A stretch of 64,000 nucleotides of DNA from Streptomyces sp. ISL-12 (GCF_018614415.1 NZ_JAGGOO010000060.1:31953-95952), one strand, 5' to 3'; shown: positions 42,240 to 51,186, counted from the first letter of the stretch. A program made the numbers and translations. The notes: a model not told the origin generated them from the sequence alone.

Positions 42240-43844
42240 ATGAGTGAGTCCAGTGCCCCGACCGAGACCGTCCTGCTGCGCCGCGGAGAGGTCCACAGTC
42301 CCGCCGACCCCTTCGCCACCGCCATGGTCGTCGAACGCGGCCAGGTCGCCTGGGTCGGCTCCGAGGGGGCCGCGGACGCCTTCGCCGACGGCGTGGACGA
42401 GGTCGTCGACCTGGACGGCGCGCTGGTCACCCCGGCGTTCACCGACGCACATGTGCACACGACCACCACCGGCCTGGCCCTCACCGGCCTCGACCTGTCC
42501 GACGCGCCCTCCCTGCCGGCGGCCCTCGCCCGGGTACGGGAGTTCGCCGCCGCCCGCCCCGGCGACCGCGTCCTGCTCGGTCACGGCTGGGACTCGGCCG
42601 CCTGGCCCGAGGGACGCCCGCCGACCCGCGCCGAACTGGACGAGGCCACCGGCGGCCGTCCCCTCTACCTCAGCCGCATCGACGTCCACTCGGCCGTCGT
42701 CACCACCGCTCTGCTCGACCTGACGCCGGGCGCCCCCGGCCGGGCGGACGCCCCCCTGACCGGCGACGCCCATCACGCCGTACGCGCCACGGCCCTCGGT
42801 GCCGTCACCCCGGCCCAGCGCGCCGACGCCCAGCGCGCCGCCCTCGCCCACGCCGCCTCGCTCGGCATCGGAACCGTTCACGAATGCGCAGGCCCGGAGA
42901 TCTCCTCGGAGGACGACCTGACCGGCCTGCTGCGGCTGGCGGCCGAGGGGGACGGCCCCCGGGTGGTCGGCTACTGGGCCGAACAGGATGTCGACAAAGC
43001 GAGGGAGCTGGGCGCGGCCGGCGCCGCGGGCGACCTCTTCGTCGACGGCTCCCTCGGCTCCCACACCGCCTGCCTGCACCACCCGTACACCGACGCGGAC
43101 CACACCGGCCTCGCCCACCTCGACGCCGACGCGGTCGCCTCGCACGTCGTGGCCTGCACCGAGGCCGGGATCCAGGCGGGCTTCCACGCCATCGGCGACG
43201 CCGCCCTCACCGCGGTCGTCGAGGGCGTGCGCGCCGCCGCCGAGAAGCTGGGCCTCGCCCGTGTCCGCGCCGCCCGCCATCGCGTCGAGCACGCCGAGAT
43301 GCTCACCCCCGAGACCATCGCCGCCTTCGCCGAACTCGGCCTGACCGCCTCCGTGCAGCCCGCCTTCGACGCGCTGTGGGGCGGCACGGACGGCATGTAC
43401 GCCCGCCGCCTGGGCGCCGACCGGGCCCGCACCCTGAACCCCTTCGCGGCCCTGCTGCGCGCCGGTGTCCCGCTCGCCTTCGGCTCCGACAGCCCCGTCA
43501 CCCCCCTCGACCCCTGGGGCACCGTCCGGGCCGCCGCCTTCCACCGCACGCCGGAGCACCGGATCTCGGTGCGCGCCGCGTTCACCGCACACACGCGCGG
43601 CGGCTGGCGGGCGGTCGGCCGGGACGACGCGGGCGTCCTGGTCCCCGGCGCACCCGCCGACTACGCCGTCTGGCGCACCGGCGACCTGGTGGTCCAGGCC
43701 CCCGACGACCGGGTCGCCCGCTGGTCGACCGACCCGCGCTCCGGCACCCCCGGCCTGCCCGACCTCACCCCGGGCCGCGACCTGCCCGTCTGTCTGCGCA
43801 CCGTCGTCGGCGGACGGACGGTCTTCGTACGGCCGGGCGAGTGA
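42240..43844 (+). CDS. Amidohydrolase family 3 protein (YtcJ-type)
   Basis: Metal-dependent amidohydrolase of 534 aa. Visible ligands: DAHVHTT (HxH) near residue 70, FHAIGDAAL near 318 with the next His in RHRVEHAEMLTPE near 350, and the Asp in FGSDSPVTPLDPWG near 420. This branch hydrolyses N-acyl or cyclic amides of unknown identity. ATG 42240 is preceded by GAGGGGCGAG; GTG 42234 is an alternative. The Lrp regulator directly upstream may control it. Confidence 0.88.
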   Translation: MSESSAPTETVLLRRGEVHSPADPFATAMVVERGQVAWVGSEGAADAFADGVDEVVDLDGALVTPAFTDAHVHTTTTGLALTGLDLSDAPSLPAALARVREFAAARPGDRVLLGHGWDSAAWPEGRPPTRAELDEATGGRPLYLSRIDVHSAVVTTALLDLTPGAPGRADAPLTGDAHHAVRATALGAVTPAQRADAQRAALAHAASLGIGTVHECAGPEISSEDDLTGLLRLAAEGDGPRVVGYWAEQDVDKARELGAAGAAGDLFVDGSLGSHTACLHHPYTDADHTGLAHLDADAVASHVVACTEAGIQAGFHAIGDAALTAVVEGVRAAAEKLGLARVRAARHRVEHAEMLTPETIAAFAELGLTASVQPAFDALWGGTDGMYARRLGADRARTLNPFAALLRAGVPLAFGSDSPVTPLDPWGTVRAAAFHRTPEHRISVRAAFTAHTRGGWRAVGRDDAGVLVPGAPADYAVWRTGDLVVQAPDDRVARWSTDPRSGTPGLPDLTPGRDLPVCLRTVVGGRTVFVRPGE

Positions 43845-44410
43845 GCCCCGCCCCCGACGGGGCGACGATCTTTCCTCCGTCCCTGTGTCGCACCGCCCGG
43901 CCCGCCTCGCCGCTGACCAGGGCATTGATCCGATCACCGCAGGTCAAACGGCTGTTGACAGCCGACGGAGCCGGGCCGGTAGGTTCGGCGGAGTCCACCA
44001 CCGGACGCCCGACCGGGGAACTACCGCGCACACGCCGCGGCGCCGCTGGGTCAGGGACGGTGTGCCGCACCGGCGCACCGCCACTGTGAGCCAGGCCCAG
44101 CACTCGCGCCAGGCGAGGGAACGTTCCGGCCGGTCGGGAGGTGTGACCCGGGTGGGGCCCGGGCGCTCAGTAGACAACGGCTCTAGGTCGATCCGCAGCC
44201 AGCGGGTCCCGGGTCGGCCCGAAGGGCGCCGGGCCCCCATCCGCAGTCGAGCCCCGCGGAGTCCTGCGGACTTCCGCCGGGTCCTGCCCCAGAAGACCGA
44301 TTACTACCCAGGTCTTGTGGAAACGACACCACCATACGAACGTCCTGTCACGTCATCGCAGGCCCCGGCCACTATGGTGGTGCTCTGCGTACGGACTCGG
44401 AGGGGCAGCA
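43845..44410 (+). other. Intergenic region of 566 nt with a 10-bp inverted repeat
   Basis: No gene is seen. Near the end, CACCACCATA (44327-44336) and TATGGTGGTG (44373-44382) form a perfect inverted repeat 36 nt apart; the right arm contains a -10-like TATGGT, placing it at the ppm1 promoter. Confidence 0.6.
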
Positions 44411-45271
44411 GTGAACGACGGTGACGGGACGCGAGCGGCAGCGGGCCAGAAGAGAAGGTTCGGCCCCCTCGGCACGCCCCTGGTGATCATCCCGACCTAC
44501 AACGAGTCGGAGAACATCAAGGCGATCGTCGCCCGCGTGCGCGAGGCGGTCCCCGAGGCGCACGTCCTGGTGGCCGACGACAACAGCCCTGACGGCACCG
44601 GCAAGCTCGCCGACGAACTCGCCGTCACCGACGACCACGTCCACGTCCTGCACCGCAAGGGCAAGGAGGGCCTGGGCGCCGCCTACCTAGCCGGGTTCCG
44701 CTGGGGGCTGGAGCGCGACTACGGCGTCCTGATCGAGATGGACGCCGACGGCTCCCACCAGCCCGAGGAACTGCCGAGGCTGCTGACCGCGCTGAAGGGG
44801 GCCGATCTGGTCCTCGGCTCCCGCTGGGTGCCGGGCGGCCGGGTGGTGAACTGGCCCAAGTCCCGCGAGGTCATCTCGCGCGGCGGCAGCCTCTACTCGC
44901 GCCTCGCGCTGGACCTGCCGCTGCGCGACATCACGGGCGGCTACCGGGCCTTCCGGCGGGAGACCCTGGAAGGCCTCGGCCTGGGGGACGTGTCCTCGCA
45001 GGGCTACTGCTTCCAGGTCGACCTGGCCCGCCGCGCGGTCAAGGCCGGCTACCACGTGGTCGAGGTGCCGATCACCTTCGTCGAGCGCGAGCTGGGCGAC
45101 TCCAAGATGAGCAAGGACATCCTCGTCGAGGCGCTCTGGCGGGTCACCGCCTGGGGCGTCGGGGAGCGGGTCGGCAAGATCATGGATCGCGACAGGCCGG
45201 ACCGCGACAGGCCGGACCGGGACAAGGCGGACCGGGACACGGCGGACCGGCCGTCCTCCCGGACCCCGTGA
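44411..45271 (+). CDS. ppm1: Polyprenol monophosphomannose synthase
   Basis: GT2 glycosyltransferase of 286 aa that moves mannose from GDP-mannose to polyprenol phosphate, the donor for protein O-mannosylation in Streptomyces. Hallmarks: VIIPTYNESENI near residue 26, LVADDNSPDGTG, the DMD-like metal motif EMDADGSHQPEEL near 115 and RDITGGYRAFRRE near 176. It has only the catalytic domain, with no acyltransferase or membrane domain. The C-terminus is an Arg/Asp repeat (about 45185-45260) specific to this strain type. GTG 44411 follows GGAGGGG. From memory, ppm1 of S. coelicolor (SCO1423) is needed for phage phiC31 infection. Confidence 0.93.
   Translation: MNDGDGTRAAAGQKRRFGPLGTPLVIIPTYNESENIKAIVARVREAVPEAHVLVADDNSPDGTGKLADELAVTDDHVHVLHRKGKEGLGAAYLAGFRWGLERDYGVLIEMDADGSHQPEELPRLLTALKGADLVLGSRWVPGGRVVNWPKSREVISRGGSLYSRLALDLPLRDITGGYRAFRRETLEGLGLGDVSSQGYCFQVDLARRAVKAGYHVVEVPITFVERELGDSKMSKDILVEALWRVTAWGVGERVGKIMDRDRPDRDRPDRDKADRDTADRPSSRTP
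45185..45260 (+). repeat. Tandem repeat in the ppm1 tail
   Basis: Four imperfect units of about 15-18 bp built on GACAGGCCGGACCG encode an Asp-Arg-Asp-Arg-Pro type repeat at the C-terminus. Confidence 0.85.
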
Positions 45272-45317
45272 CCGGGCCCTTATCCCGCGCTGAGCCGGGT
45301 CCGGGCACACTGGAGAC

Positions 45318-45896
45318 ATGACGACTGGCGCGCACACCCCCAGCCACCCCGCCACCCGGCCCCGCCGCTCCCGCCTGCGCACGTTCCTGCCGCTGGGCGC
45401 CGCCGCCTGGCTGGTGCTGGAGATCTGGCTGCTGACGCTGGTCGCGGGGGCGTCGAACGGCCTGGTGGTCTTCCTGGTCCTGCTGGCCGGCGTCGTCCTC
45501 GGCTCCGTGATCATCAAGCGGGCGGGACGCCGTGCCTTCCGCAGCCTCCAGGAGACGCTGCGCCAGCAGCAGGGCGGGATGACGCCGGCGGCCCGGCCGA
45601 ACAGCGAGGGCAACGGCCTGATGATGCTGGGCGGCCTGCTCGTCATGATCCCCGGCCTGGTCTCCGACGCGGCCGGTCTGCTCCTGCTGCTGCCCCCGGT
45701 CCAGAAGGCGGTGAGCCGGTACGCGGAGCGGACCTTCGAGCGCCGCCTGCGCGCGGCGGGCCCCGGCACCCTGGGCGACGCCTTCCGTCAGGCCCGTATG
45801 CACCGCCCGGACGGCAAGGTCGTCCCGGGCGAGGTCATACGGGACGACGAGCGAGGACCCGCGGACCAGGACCCGCACCCGCCCCTGACCCGCTGA
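45318..45896 (+). CDS. fxsA: FxsA-family membrane protein
   Basis: Membrane protein of 192 aa with the FxsA/UPF0716 pattern: segments WLVLEIWLLTLVAG and VVFLVLLAGVVLGSVII, then the hallmark GGLLVMIPGLVSDAAGLLLLLPPV near residue 110. E. coli FxsA reduces phage T7 exclusion by plasmid F; the cellular role in Actinobacteria is unknown. The C-terminus is charged and Pro-rich. It follows ppm1 by 46 nt and ends before a strong bidirectional hairpin. Confidence 0.9.
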   Translation: MTTGAHTPSHPATRPRRSRLRTFLPLGAAAWLVLEIWLLTLVAGASNGLVVFLVLLAGVVLGSVIIKRAGRRAFRSLQETLRQQQGGMTPAARPNSEGNGLMMLGGLLVMIPGLVSDAAGLLLLLPPVQKAVSRYAERTFERRLRAAGPGTLGDAFRQARMHRPDGKVVPGEVIRDDERGPADQDPHPPLTR

Positions 45897-45938
45897 CGTC
45901 CAAGGGGCGGGGCGCCACCGCCCGCCCCGCACAGTGAA

Positions 45939-46008
45939 GACCGCGGGCGCCGTACGTCACAGCAAAGACCGCGGGCGCCGTACGTCGAAACGTACGGCGC
46001 CCGCGGTC
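45939..46008. terminator. Bidirectional terminator with a duplicated left arm
   Basis: The 19-bp perfect stem at 45967-45985 / 45990-46008, starting GACCGCGGGCG, has a CGAA loop. The whole left arm is also present as a direct copy at 45939-45957, so two alternative hairpins can form with the one right arm. It separates convergent fxsA and rbpA. Confidence 0.92.
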
Positions 46009-46048
46009 ACTCACGTGCGCTGCATCGGGCCCTCAGGCCCCGCAGGGA

Positions 46049-46423
46049 CTACGCACTCTTGCGGCTGTCCCGCGGATGCACCGCGATGTTCATCGCGCCG
46101 GAGCGCAGAACCGCCAGCCGCTCCTCGAGGACCTCTTCGAGTTCCTCGCGGGTGCGTCGTTCCATCAGCATGTCCCAGTGCGTACGCGCGGGCTTGGCCT
46201 TCTTCTCCTCAGGGCCGTCGCCGTCCACGAGGAGTGCCTGGGCCCCGCAGACCTTGCACTCCCACTCCGGCGGAATCTCCGCCTCGACCGAGAAGGGCAT
46301 CTCGAACCGGTGCCCCTTCTCGCATGCGTACTCCACGGCCTGGCGCGGGGCCAGGTCGATGCCGCGGTCCGTCTCGTAGCTGGTCACCACGAGGCGCGTG
46401 CCGCGAAGAGCTCGCTCACTCAT
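46049..46423 (-). CDS. rbpA: RNA polymerase-binding protein RbpA
   Basis: Actinobacterial transcription factor of 124 aa that binds the beta subunit and principal sigma factor HrdB and stabilises open complexes; also linked to rifampicin tolerance. Seen: a flexible N-terminus (MSERALRGTRL), a zinc-binding core with Cys34, His38, Cys56 and Cys59 (CEKGH...CKVC), a basic linker, and the sigma-interaction helices (RTHWDMLMERRTREELEEVL). Sequence and length are as expected. A sigma-R type promoter lies 62 nt upstream, fitting its known induction by thiol stress. Confidence 0.97.
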   Translation of the reverse strand: MSERALRGTRLVVTSYETDRGIDLAPRQAVEYACEKGHRFEMPFSVEAEIPPEWECKVCGAQALLVDGDGPEEKKAKPARTHWDMLMERRTREELEEVLEERLAVLRSGAMNIAVHPRDSRKSA

Positions 46424-46484
46424 GAATCGTGCCTCCCGGGCTTGTCGCCCACAGGACAGGTGTCGCTGTCGTCGTCATCCGGTC

Positions 46485-46510
46485 AACGTCCGGTCGGCGG
46501 TAAAGATTCC
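46485..46510 (-). promoter_or_regulatory. Sigma-R promoter of rbpA
   Basis: On the minus strand: GGAAT (46506-46510), exactly 18 bp, GTT (46485-46487). This matches the SigR consensus GGAAT-N18-GTT and the known SigR control of rbpA. Confidence 0.8.
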
Positions 46511-46703
46511 CGTCCCGAGTCCCGTTCCGGGGCCATGTGTCGCCGTCGTGGCCGCAGCCTTTGTCAACCAGTGCAGTACCCACAGGCGTCCGGTATGTCA
46601 CCTCTCCTCGGAGATGTCACCCGACGTTTCGGCATCTTTGACGCGCAGTAACGGTACGCCTGGCAGGCCAAAGGCGTACACTACCGCCCTTTCCCGCCAA
46701 GTG

Positions 46704-48050
46704 CTAAATCCTTTCGGGAACGGGATTGCCCGCGTCGCGGATCGCCCGTCCGACCGGCACCCGCGCCAGCAGCACGAAGCCGATGACGAAGAACGCCACC
46801 AGCGAGATGATCGCGTCCCGGTAGCTCCCGGTCAGCTGGTAGGTCAGCCCGAACAGCAGGGGCCCCAGCCAGCTCATGCCGCGGTCGCTGATCTCGTACG
46901 CGGAGAAGTACTCGGCCTCCTTGCCGGGCGGCACGAGGTGGGAGAAGAGCGAGCGGGACAGGGCCTGGCTGCCGCCGAGGACCAGGCCGATCCCGGCGGC
47001 CAGGGCGAAGAACCACACCGGGGCCCCGGCGGGCAGGAAGTACCCGGCCGCGAGGGTGACCGTCCAGGCCGCCAGCGAACCGAGGATCGTGCGCTTGGCG
47101 CCGTACCGCCGGGCCAGCCGGCCCAGCAGCAGTGCCCCCGCCACGGCCAGTACCTGGACGAGCAGGACGGCCACGATGAGCGTGGACTGGCCCAGTCCCA
47201 GTTCCTCGGAGCCGTAGACCGACGCCTGGGAGATCACCGTCTGGATGCCGTCGTTGTAGACCAGGTACGCCAGCAGGAAGGCCAGTGTCAGCGGGTGGCG
47301 GCGCATGCCGCGCACCGTGGCCGCCAGTTGCCGCAGGCCCGGCAGGGCCGCCTCCCGCGCGGGGGCCCGGCGGTCCCGCAGCCGGCGCAGCGGGATCAGC
47401 GCGAAGGCGCCCCACCACAGGCCCGCCGACGCCAGACAGATCCGGACCGCCGCGCTCTCCGTGAGCCCGAAGGAGTCGTGCGCGGTGTACAGCACCAGGT
47501 CGACGACCAGGACCAGCGCCCCGGCCGCGTAGCCGAAGGCCCAGCCGCGGGAGGAGACGGCGTCGCGCTCCTCGGGCGGCGCGATCTGCGGCAGGTAGGA
47601 GTTGTAGAGCATCGTCGCGACCGACTGCGCCGCGTTGGCGATCACCAGGAGCGCGCCGCCGAGCAGATAGCGGTCGCCGTCCAGGAAGAACATGCCGGCC
47701 GTGGCCGCCGCGCCGACGTAGGCCGCCGCGCCCAGCAACGGCTTCTTGCGGCCCGTGCGGTCGGCGGCGGCACCCACCAGGGGCATCACCAGCACCGCCA
47801 CGATCACCGACAGGGAGACCGCGTACGCGAAGAACGACCCGGCGCGCACGGGTATGCCCAGCGGATGGACGAACCCGTCCCCGTCCGCCGCCGACTCGGC
47901 GACCGAGGTGAGATAGGGGCCCAGGAACACGGTGAGCACGCTCGTCGAGTAGACCGAGCAGGCCCAGTCGTAGAAGTACCAGCCGCGCTGTTCGCGCCGG
48001 CGCCCGGCGGCCTCGTCGGCCGCCTGTGTCCGCACGGTGTCGGTGCCCAC
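46704..48050 (-). CDS. MFS transporter of the UMF1/Atg22-like family
   Basis: Membrane protein of 448 aa with 12 segments. The WYFYDWACSVYSTSV block near residue 24 and NSYLPQIAPPEERDAVSSRGWAFGYA near 150 are diagnostic of the UMF1 (Atg22-like) MFS branch. The fungal relative exports amino acids from vacuoles; the bacterial substrate is unknown. It starts with GTG 48050 and ends in a basic tail. The next upstream gene on the strand (GDPD) is 52 nt away, so it may be the last gene of the yczE-glpQ-type operon. Confidence 0.87.
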   Translation of the reverse strand: MGTDTVRTQAADEAAGRRREQRGWYFYDWACSVYSTSVLTVFLGPYLTSVAESAADGDGFVHPLGIPVRAGSFFAYAVSLSVIVAVLVMPLVGAAADRTGRKKPLLGAAAYVGAAATAGMFFLDGDRYLLGGALLVIANAAQSVATMLYNSYLPQIAPPEERDAVSSRGWAFGYAAGALVLVVDLVLYTAHDSFGLTESAAVRICLASAGLWWGAFALIPLRRLRDRRAPAREAALPGLRQLAATVRGMRRHPLTLAFLLAYLVYNDGIQTVISQASVYGSEELGLGQSTLIVAVLLVQVLAVAGALLLGRLARRYGAKRTILGSLAAWTVTLAAGYFLPAGAPVWFFALAAGIGLVLGGSQALSRSLFSHLVPPGKEAEYFSAYEISDRGMSWLGPLLFGLTYQLTGSYRDAIISLVAFFVIGFVLLARVPVGRAIRDAGNPVPERI

Positions 48051-48102
48051 CCGTGCCCTCGCCTTCCCCGTGGACGCGCGATGTCCGGACCGGACGCGGG
48101 TC

Positions 48103-48870
48103 TCAGACCCAGACGCCGCGGTCCTCCATGACCTTGCGCAGTATGTCGATGTGATCGGTCATGATGCCATCCACGCCGAGGTCCAGGAGCCGGTGCATGC
48201 GCTCGGGTTCGTTCACTGTCCACACGTGCACCTGGAGCCCGCGCGCGTGGGCCGCGCGTACGAAGCGGTGGTCCGCCACCGGGATGCCCGACTGGGCCTC
48301 GGGCACCTGCGCGGCCACCGCCGGGCGGCGCGGCGCACCCGGCACGCCCCAGGAGCACAGCCGCAGCCCCAGTACGCCCCGGGTGCCGTACGAGGTGGCG
48401 AGGCGGGGGCCGGCCAGCCGCTGGGCGCGCGCCACGCGCGCCTCGGAGAACGAGCCGAGGCAGATCCGGTCCCAGGAGTTCGTGCGCCCTATGAGGTTCA
48501 GGAAGGGGAGCAGGGCCGGTTCGGCCTTGACGTCCACGTTCCAGCGGACCTCGGGGAAGGTCTCCAGCAGTTCCTCGAAGAGGGGGAGCGGTTCGCTGCC
48601 CGCCACGCGCGCGTGGCTCACCTCGGTCCACGGCAGCTCGGCGATCCGGCCGGTGCCGTCGGTGACCCGGTCCAGCGTCGCGTCGTGGAAGGCGACCAGC
48701 TTGCCGTCCCGGGTGGCGTGCACGTCGGTCTCGATGTACCGGTAACCCGCCTCGACCGCGCGCCGGAACTGGCGCAGCGTGTTCTCCAGGCCGTCGGCCG
48801 CGCCGCCCCGGTGGGCGAAGGCGATCGGGCCGGGATGGTCGAGGTAGGGGTGGCGTATGGGGGTGGTCAC
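48103..48870 (-). CDS. Glycerophosphodiester phosphodiesterase
   Basis: Cytoplasmic GDPD of 255 aa, hydrolysing deacylated phospholipids to glycerol-3-phosphate and alcohols. Signature: IAFAHRGGAADGLENT near residue 17, ETDVHATRDGKLVAFHD near 46, and VDVKAE near 115; the C-terminal WTVNEPERMHRLLDLGVDGIMTDHID is typical. GTG 48870 overlaps the stop of the YczE gene by 4 nt (GTGA), which fixes the start. No signal peptide is seen. Confidence 0.92.
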   Translation of the reverse strand: MTTPIRHPYLDHPGPIAFAHRGGAADGLENTLRQFRRAVEAGYRYIETDVHATRDGKLVAFHDATLDRVTDGTGRIAELPWTEVSHARVAGSEPLPLFEELLETFPEVRWNVDVKAEPALLPFLNLIGRTNSWDRICLGSFSEARVARAQRLAGPRLATSYGTRGVLGLRLCSWGVPGAPRRPAVAAQVPEAQSGIPVADHRFVRAAHARGLQVHVWTVNEPERMHRLLDLGVDGIMTDHIDILRKVMEDRGVWV

Positions 48871-49532
48871 CGACGCAGTATGGCCGCCCGGGGTTGACCG
48901 GTGGCAACCACCGTGCTGCCGCCGGATGCCGGGGGGACGGCGAACACGCGCAGGAACAGCTGGGCGAGCGGGCCGATCGTCACCGCGTACAGCAGGGTGC
49001 CGATCCCGACGGTGCCGCCGAGGGCGAAGCCCGTCACCACGACCGTGATCTCCACCGCCGTACGCACCAGGCGGACGGACAGGCCGGTGCGCCGGTTCAG
49101 GCCCGTCATCAGGCCGTCGCGCGGTCCGGGACCGAACAGTGCCGCGATGTACAGGCCGGTCGCCGCGCCGTTGAGGACGATCCCCGCGGCCAGGAACGCG
49201 ATCCGCGCCGCCGTGGCGTGGACGTCCGGGACCAGCGCCAGTGTCGCGTCCATCGCGGCCCCGATCACCAGGACGTTGGAGACGGTGCCCAGGCCCGGCC
49301 GCTGCCGCAGCGGTATCCACAGCAGGAGGACGGCCGCGCCGACGACGGTGAGGACCGCGCCCATCGAGAGGCCCGTGTGCTCCGCGAGGCCCTGGTGCAG
49401 CACGTTCCACGGTTCCAGACCGAGGCCCGAGCGGACCAGCAGCGCCGAGCTGGCCCCGTAGAGCAGCAGACCGCCGTAGAGCTGGGTGAGCCGTCGGGTG
49501 AGGTGGCTCCGGGTGGACTGCCGTGCGGACAT
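48867..49532 (-). CDS. yczE: YczE-type integral membrane protein
   Basis: Membrane protein of 221 aa with about five to six hydrophobic segments and the YczE/YitT-like opening LYGGLLLYGASSALLVRSGLGLEPWNVLHQGL. ATG 49532 is preceded by GGGGG at 7-8 nt. It is divergent from a MocR-type regulator; yczE beside a MocR gene (yczR) is a recurring bacterial arrangement in which the regulator controls the membrane protein. Substrate and function are unknown. It overlaps the downstream GDPD gene by 4 nt. Confidence 0.85.
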   Translation of the reverse strand: MSARQSTRSHLTRRLTQLYGGLLLYGASSALLVRSGLGLEPWNVLHQGLAEHTGLSMGAVLTVVGAAVLLLWIPLRQRPGLGTVSNVLVIGAAMDATLALVPDVHATAARIAFLAAGIVLNGAATGLYIAALFGPGPRDGLMTGLNRRTGLSVRLVRTAVEITVVVTGFALGGTVGIGTLLYAVTIGPLAQLFLRVFAVPPASGGSTVVATGQPRAAILRR

Positions 49533-49578
49533 GCTGTGCCCCCTGGGGTGAAAACGTGGCTTGACCTGTGTCACCCTG

Positions 49579-49608
49579 TGGCCTGGAAGCAGAAGCCATC
49601 CAGGGCCA
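49579..49608 (+). promoter_or_regulatory. Inverted repeat between yczE and yczR
   Basis: TGGCCTGGA (49579-49587) and TCCAGGGCCA (49599-49608) pair with one extra G. A short direct repeat CCTGTG (about 49565 and 49575) precedes it. MocR proteins often bind direct repeats, so both are candidates. Confidence 0.45.
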
Positions 49609-49633
49609 ATTCGCGGAAGGTGGACTGATTCGC

Positions 49634-51133
49634 ATGGCGCAGTGGACTTCGGCCGTGGGAGCCGCGCAGCTCGCGCGGCTGCTCGGCTCGCAGCAGGAGC
49701 GCCCGGCCGGACCCGGCACCCGCCGCCCGCCCGCCTACCGGGCGCTGGCCGACGGCGTCCGGCTGCTCGTGCTGGAAGGACGGGTACCGGTCGCCGCCCG
49801 GCTGCCCGCCGAGCGGGAACTCGCCCTCGCCCTGTCGGTCAGCCGCACCACGGTCGCCGCCGCCTACGAGGCCCTGCGCGCCGAGGGCTTCCTGGAGTCC
49901 CGGCGCGGCGCGGGCAGCTGGACCGCCGTCCCGCCCGGGAACCCGGTGCCGGCCCGGGGGCTGGAGCCGCTGCCGCCCGAGGCGCTCGGCTCGGTGATCG
50001 ACCTGGGCTGCGCGGCGCTCCCGGCCCCCGAACCCTGGCTCACCCGCGCCGTCCAGGGTGCCCTGGAGGAACTGCCGCCGTACGCGCACACGCACGGTGA
50101 CTACCCGGCCGGGCTGCCCGCGCTGCGCGCCACCCTCGCCGACCGCTACACCGCGCGGGGCATCCCGACCATGCCCGAGCAGATCATGGTGACCACCGGA
50201 GCGATGGGCGCGATGGACGCGATCTGCCACCTGTTCGGGGGCCGCGGCGAACGTATCGCCGTCGAGTCGCCCTCGTACGCCAACATCCTCCAGCTGATGC
50301 GGGAGGCGGGCGCGCGGCTGGTGCCCGTCGCCATGGCGGACGGCCTCGACGGCTGGGACCTGGACCGGTGGCGCCAGGTGCTGCGGGAGGCCGCTCCCCG
50401 CCTCGCCTACGTCGTCGCCGACTTCCACAACCCGACCGGCGCGCTCGCCGGGGAGGACCAGCGGCGGCAGCTGGTGGAGGCGGCCCGGTCGGCGGGGACG
50501 GTGCTGGTGGCCGACGAGACCATGAGCGAGCTGCTGCTGGACGAGGACGTGGCGATGCCGCCCCCGGTGTGCGCCTTCGACCCGGCCGGGTCGACCGTGG
50601 TCACCGTCGGTTCGGCCAGCAAGGCGTTCTGGGCCGGGATGCGCATCGGCTGGGTGCGGGCGGCCCCCGACGTGATCCGCAGCCTCGTCGCCGCCCGCGC
50701 CTACGCCGACATGGGCACCCCCGTCCTCGAACAGCTGGCGGTGAACTGGCTGTTCGGCACCGGCGGCTGGGAACGGGCCGTCGAAATGCGCCGCGCGCAG
50801 GCACGGGAGAACCGGGACGCGCTGGTCACGGCGGTACGGCGGGAGCTGCCCGGGTGGGAGTTCGAGGTGCCCGCGGGCGGGCTCACCCTGTGGGTGCGCA
50901 CGGGCGGCCTGTCGGGGTCGCGGCTCGCCGAAGCGGGGGAGCGGGTCGGGGTCCGGGTGCCGTCCGGGCCGCGGTTCGGGGTCGACGGGGCCTTCGAGGG
51001 GTACGCGCGGCTGCCGTTCACGGTCGGCGGCGCGGTGGCCGACGAGGCGGCCCTGCGGCTGGCCGCGGCGGCGCGGCTGGTCGAGAGCGGGGGCGTCGGC
51101 GGGGCGGAGGCGCCCCGGACCTTCGTGGCGTGA
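49634..51133 (+). CDS. yczR: MocR-type regulator (GntR domain fused to PLP aminotransferase fold), YczR-like
   Basis: Protein of 499 aa: an N-terminal GntR winged helix (residues about 35-105: YRALADGVRLLVLEGRVP, SVSRTTVAAAYEALRAEGFLESRRGAGSW) and a fold-type I aminotransferase domain. The PLP lysine is in SASKAFWAGMRIGW near residue 329, preceded by ADFHNPTG and VLVADETMSE. ATG 49634 is the start. It faces yczE, fitting the YczR class of PLP-sensing regulators. The convergent sffA gene lies beyond a strong terminator. Confidence 0.9.
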   Translation: MAQWTSAVGAAQLARLLGSQQERPAGPGTRRPPAYRALADGVRLLVLEGRVPVAARLPAERELALALSVSRTTVAAAYEALRAEGFLESRRGAGSWTAVPPGNPVPARGLEPLPPEALGSVIDLGCAALPAPEPWLTRAVQGALEELPPYAHTHGDYPAGLPALRATLADRYTARGIPTMPEQIMVTTGAMGAMDAICHLFGGRGERIAVESPSYANILQLMREAGARLVPVAMADGLDGWDLDRWRQVLREAAPRLAYVVADFHNPTGALAGEDQRRQLVEAARSAGTVLVADETMSELLLDEDVAMPPPVCAFDPAGSTVVTVGSASKAFWAGMRIGWVRAAPDVIRSLVAARAYADMGTPVLEQLAVNWLFGTGGWERAVEMRRAQARENRDALVTAVRRELPGWEFEVPAGGLTLWVRTGGLSGSRLAEAGERVGVRVPSGPRFGVDGAFEGYARLPFTVGGAVADEAALRLAAAARLVESGGVGGAEAPRTFVA

Positions 51134-51136
51134 CGC

Positions 51137-51163
51137 GCGGCGCCCCCGTGGAGGGGGCGCCGC
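51137..51163. terminator. Bidirectional terminator between yczR and sffA
   Basis: The perfect 11-bp stem GCGGCGCCCCC / GGGGGCGCCGC has a 5-nt GTGGA loop, placed between convergent stop codons. Confidence 0.85.
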
Positions 51164-51186
51164 GGGGGGACGGCCGGGAGGTACGG

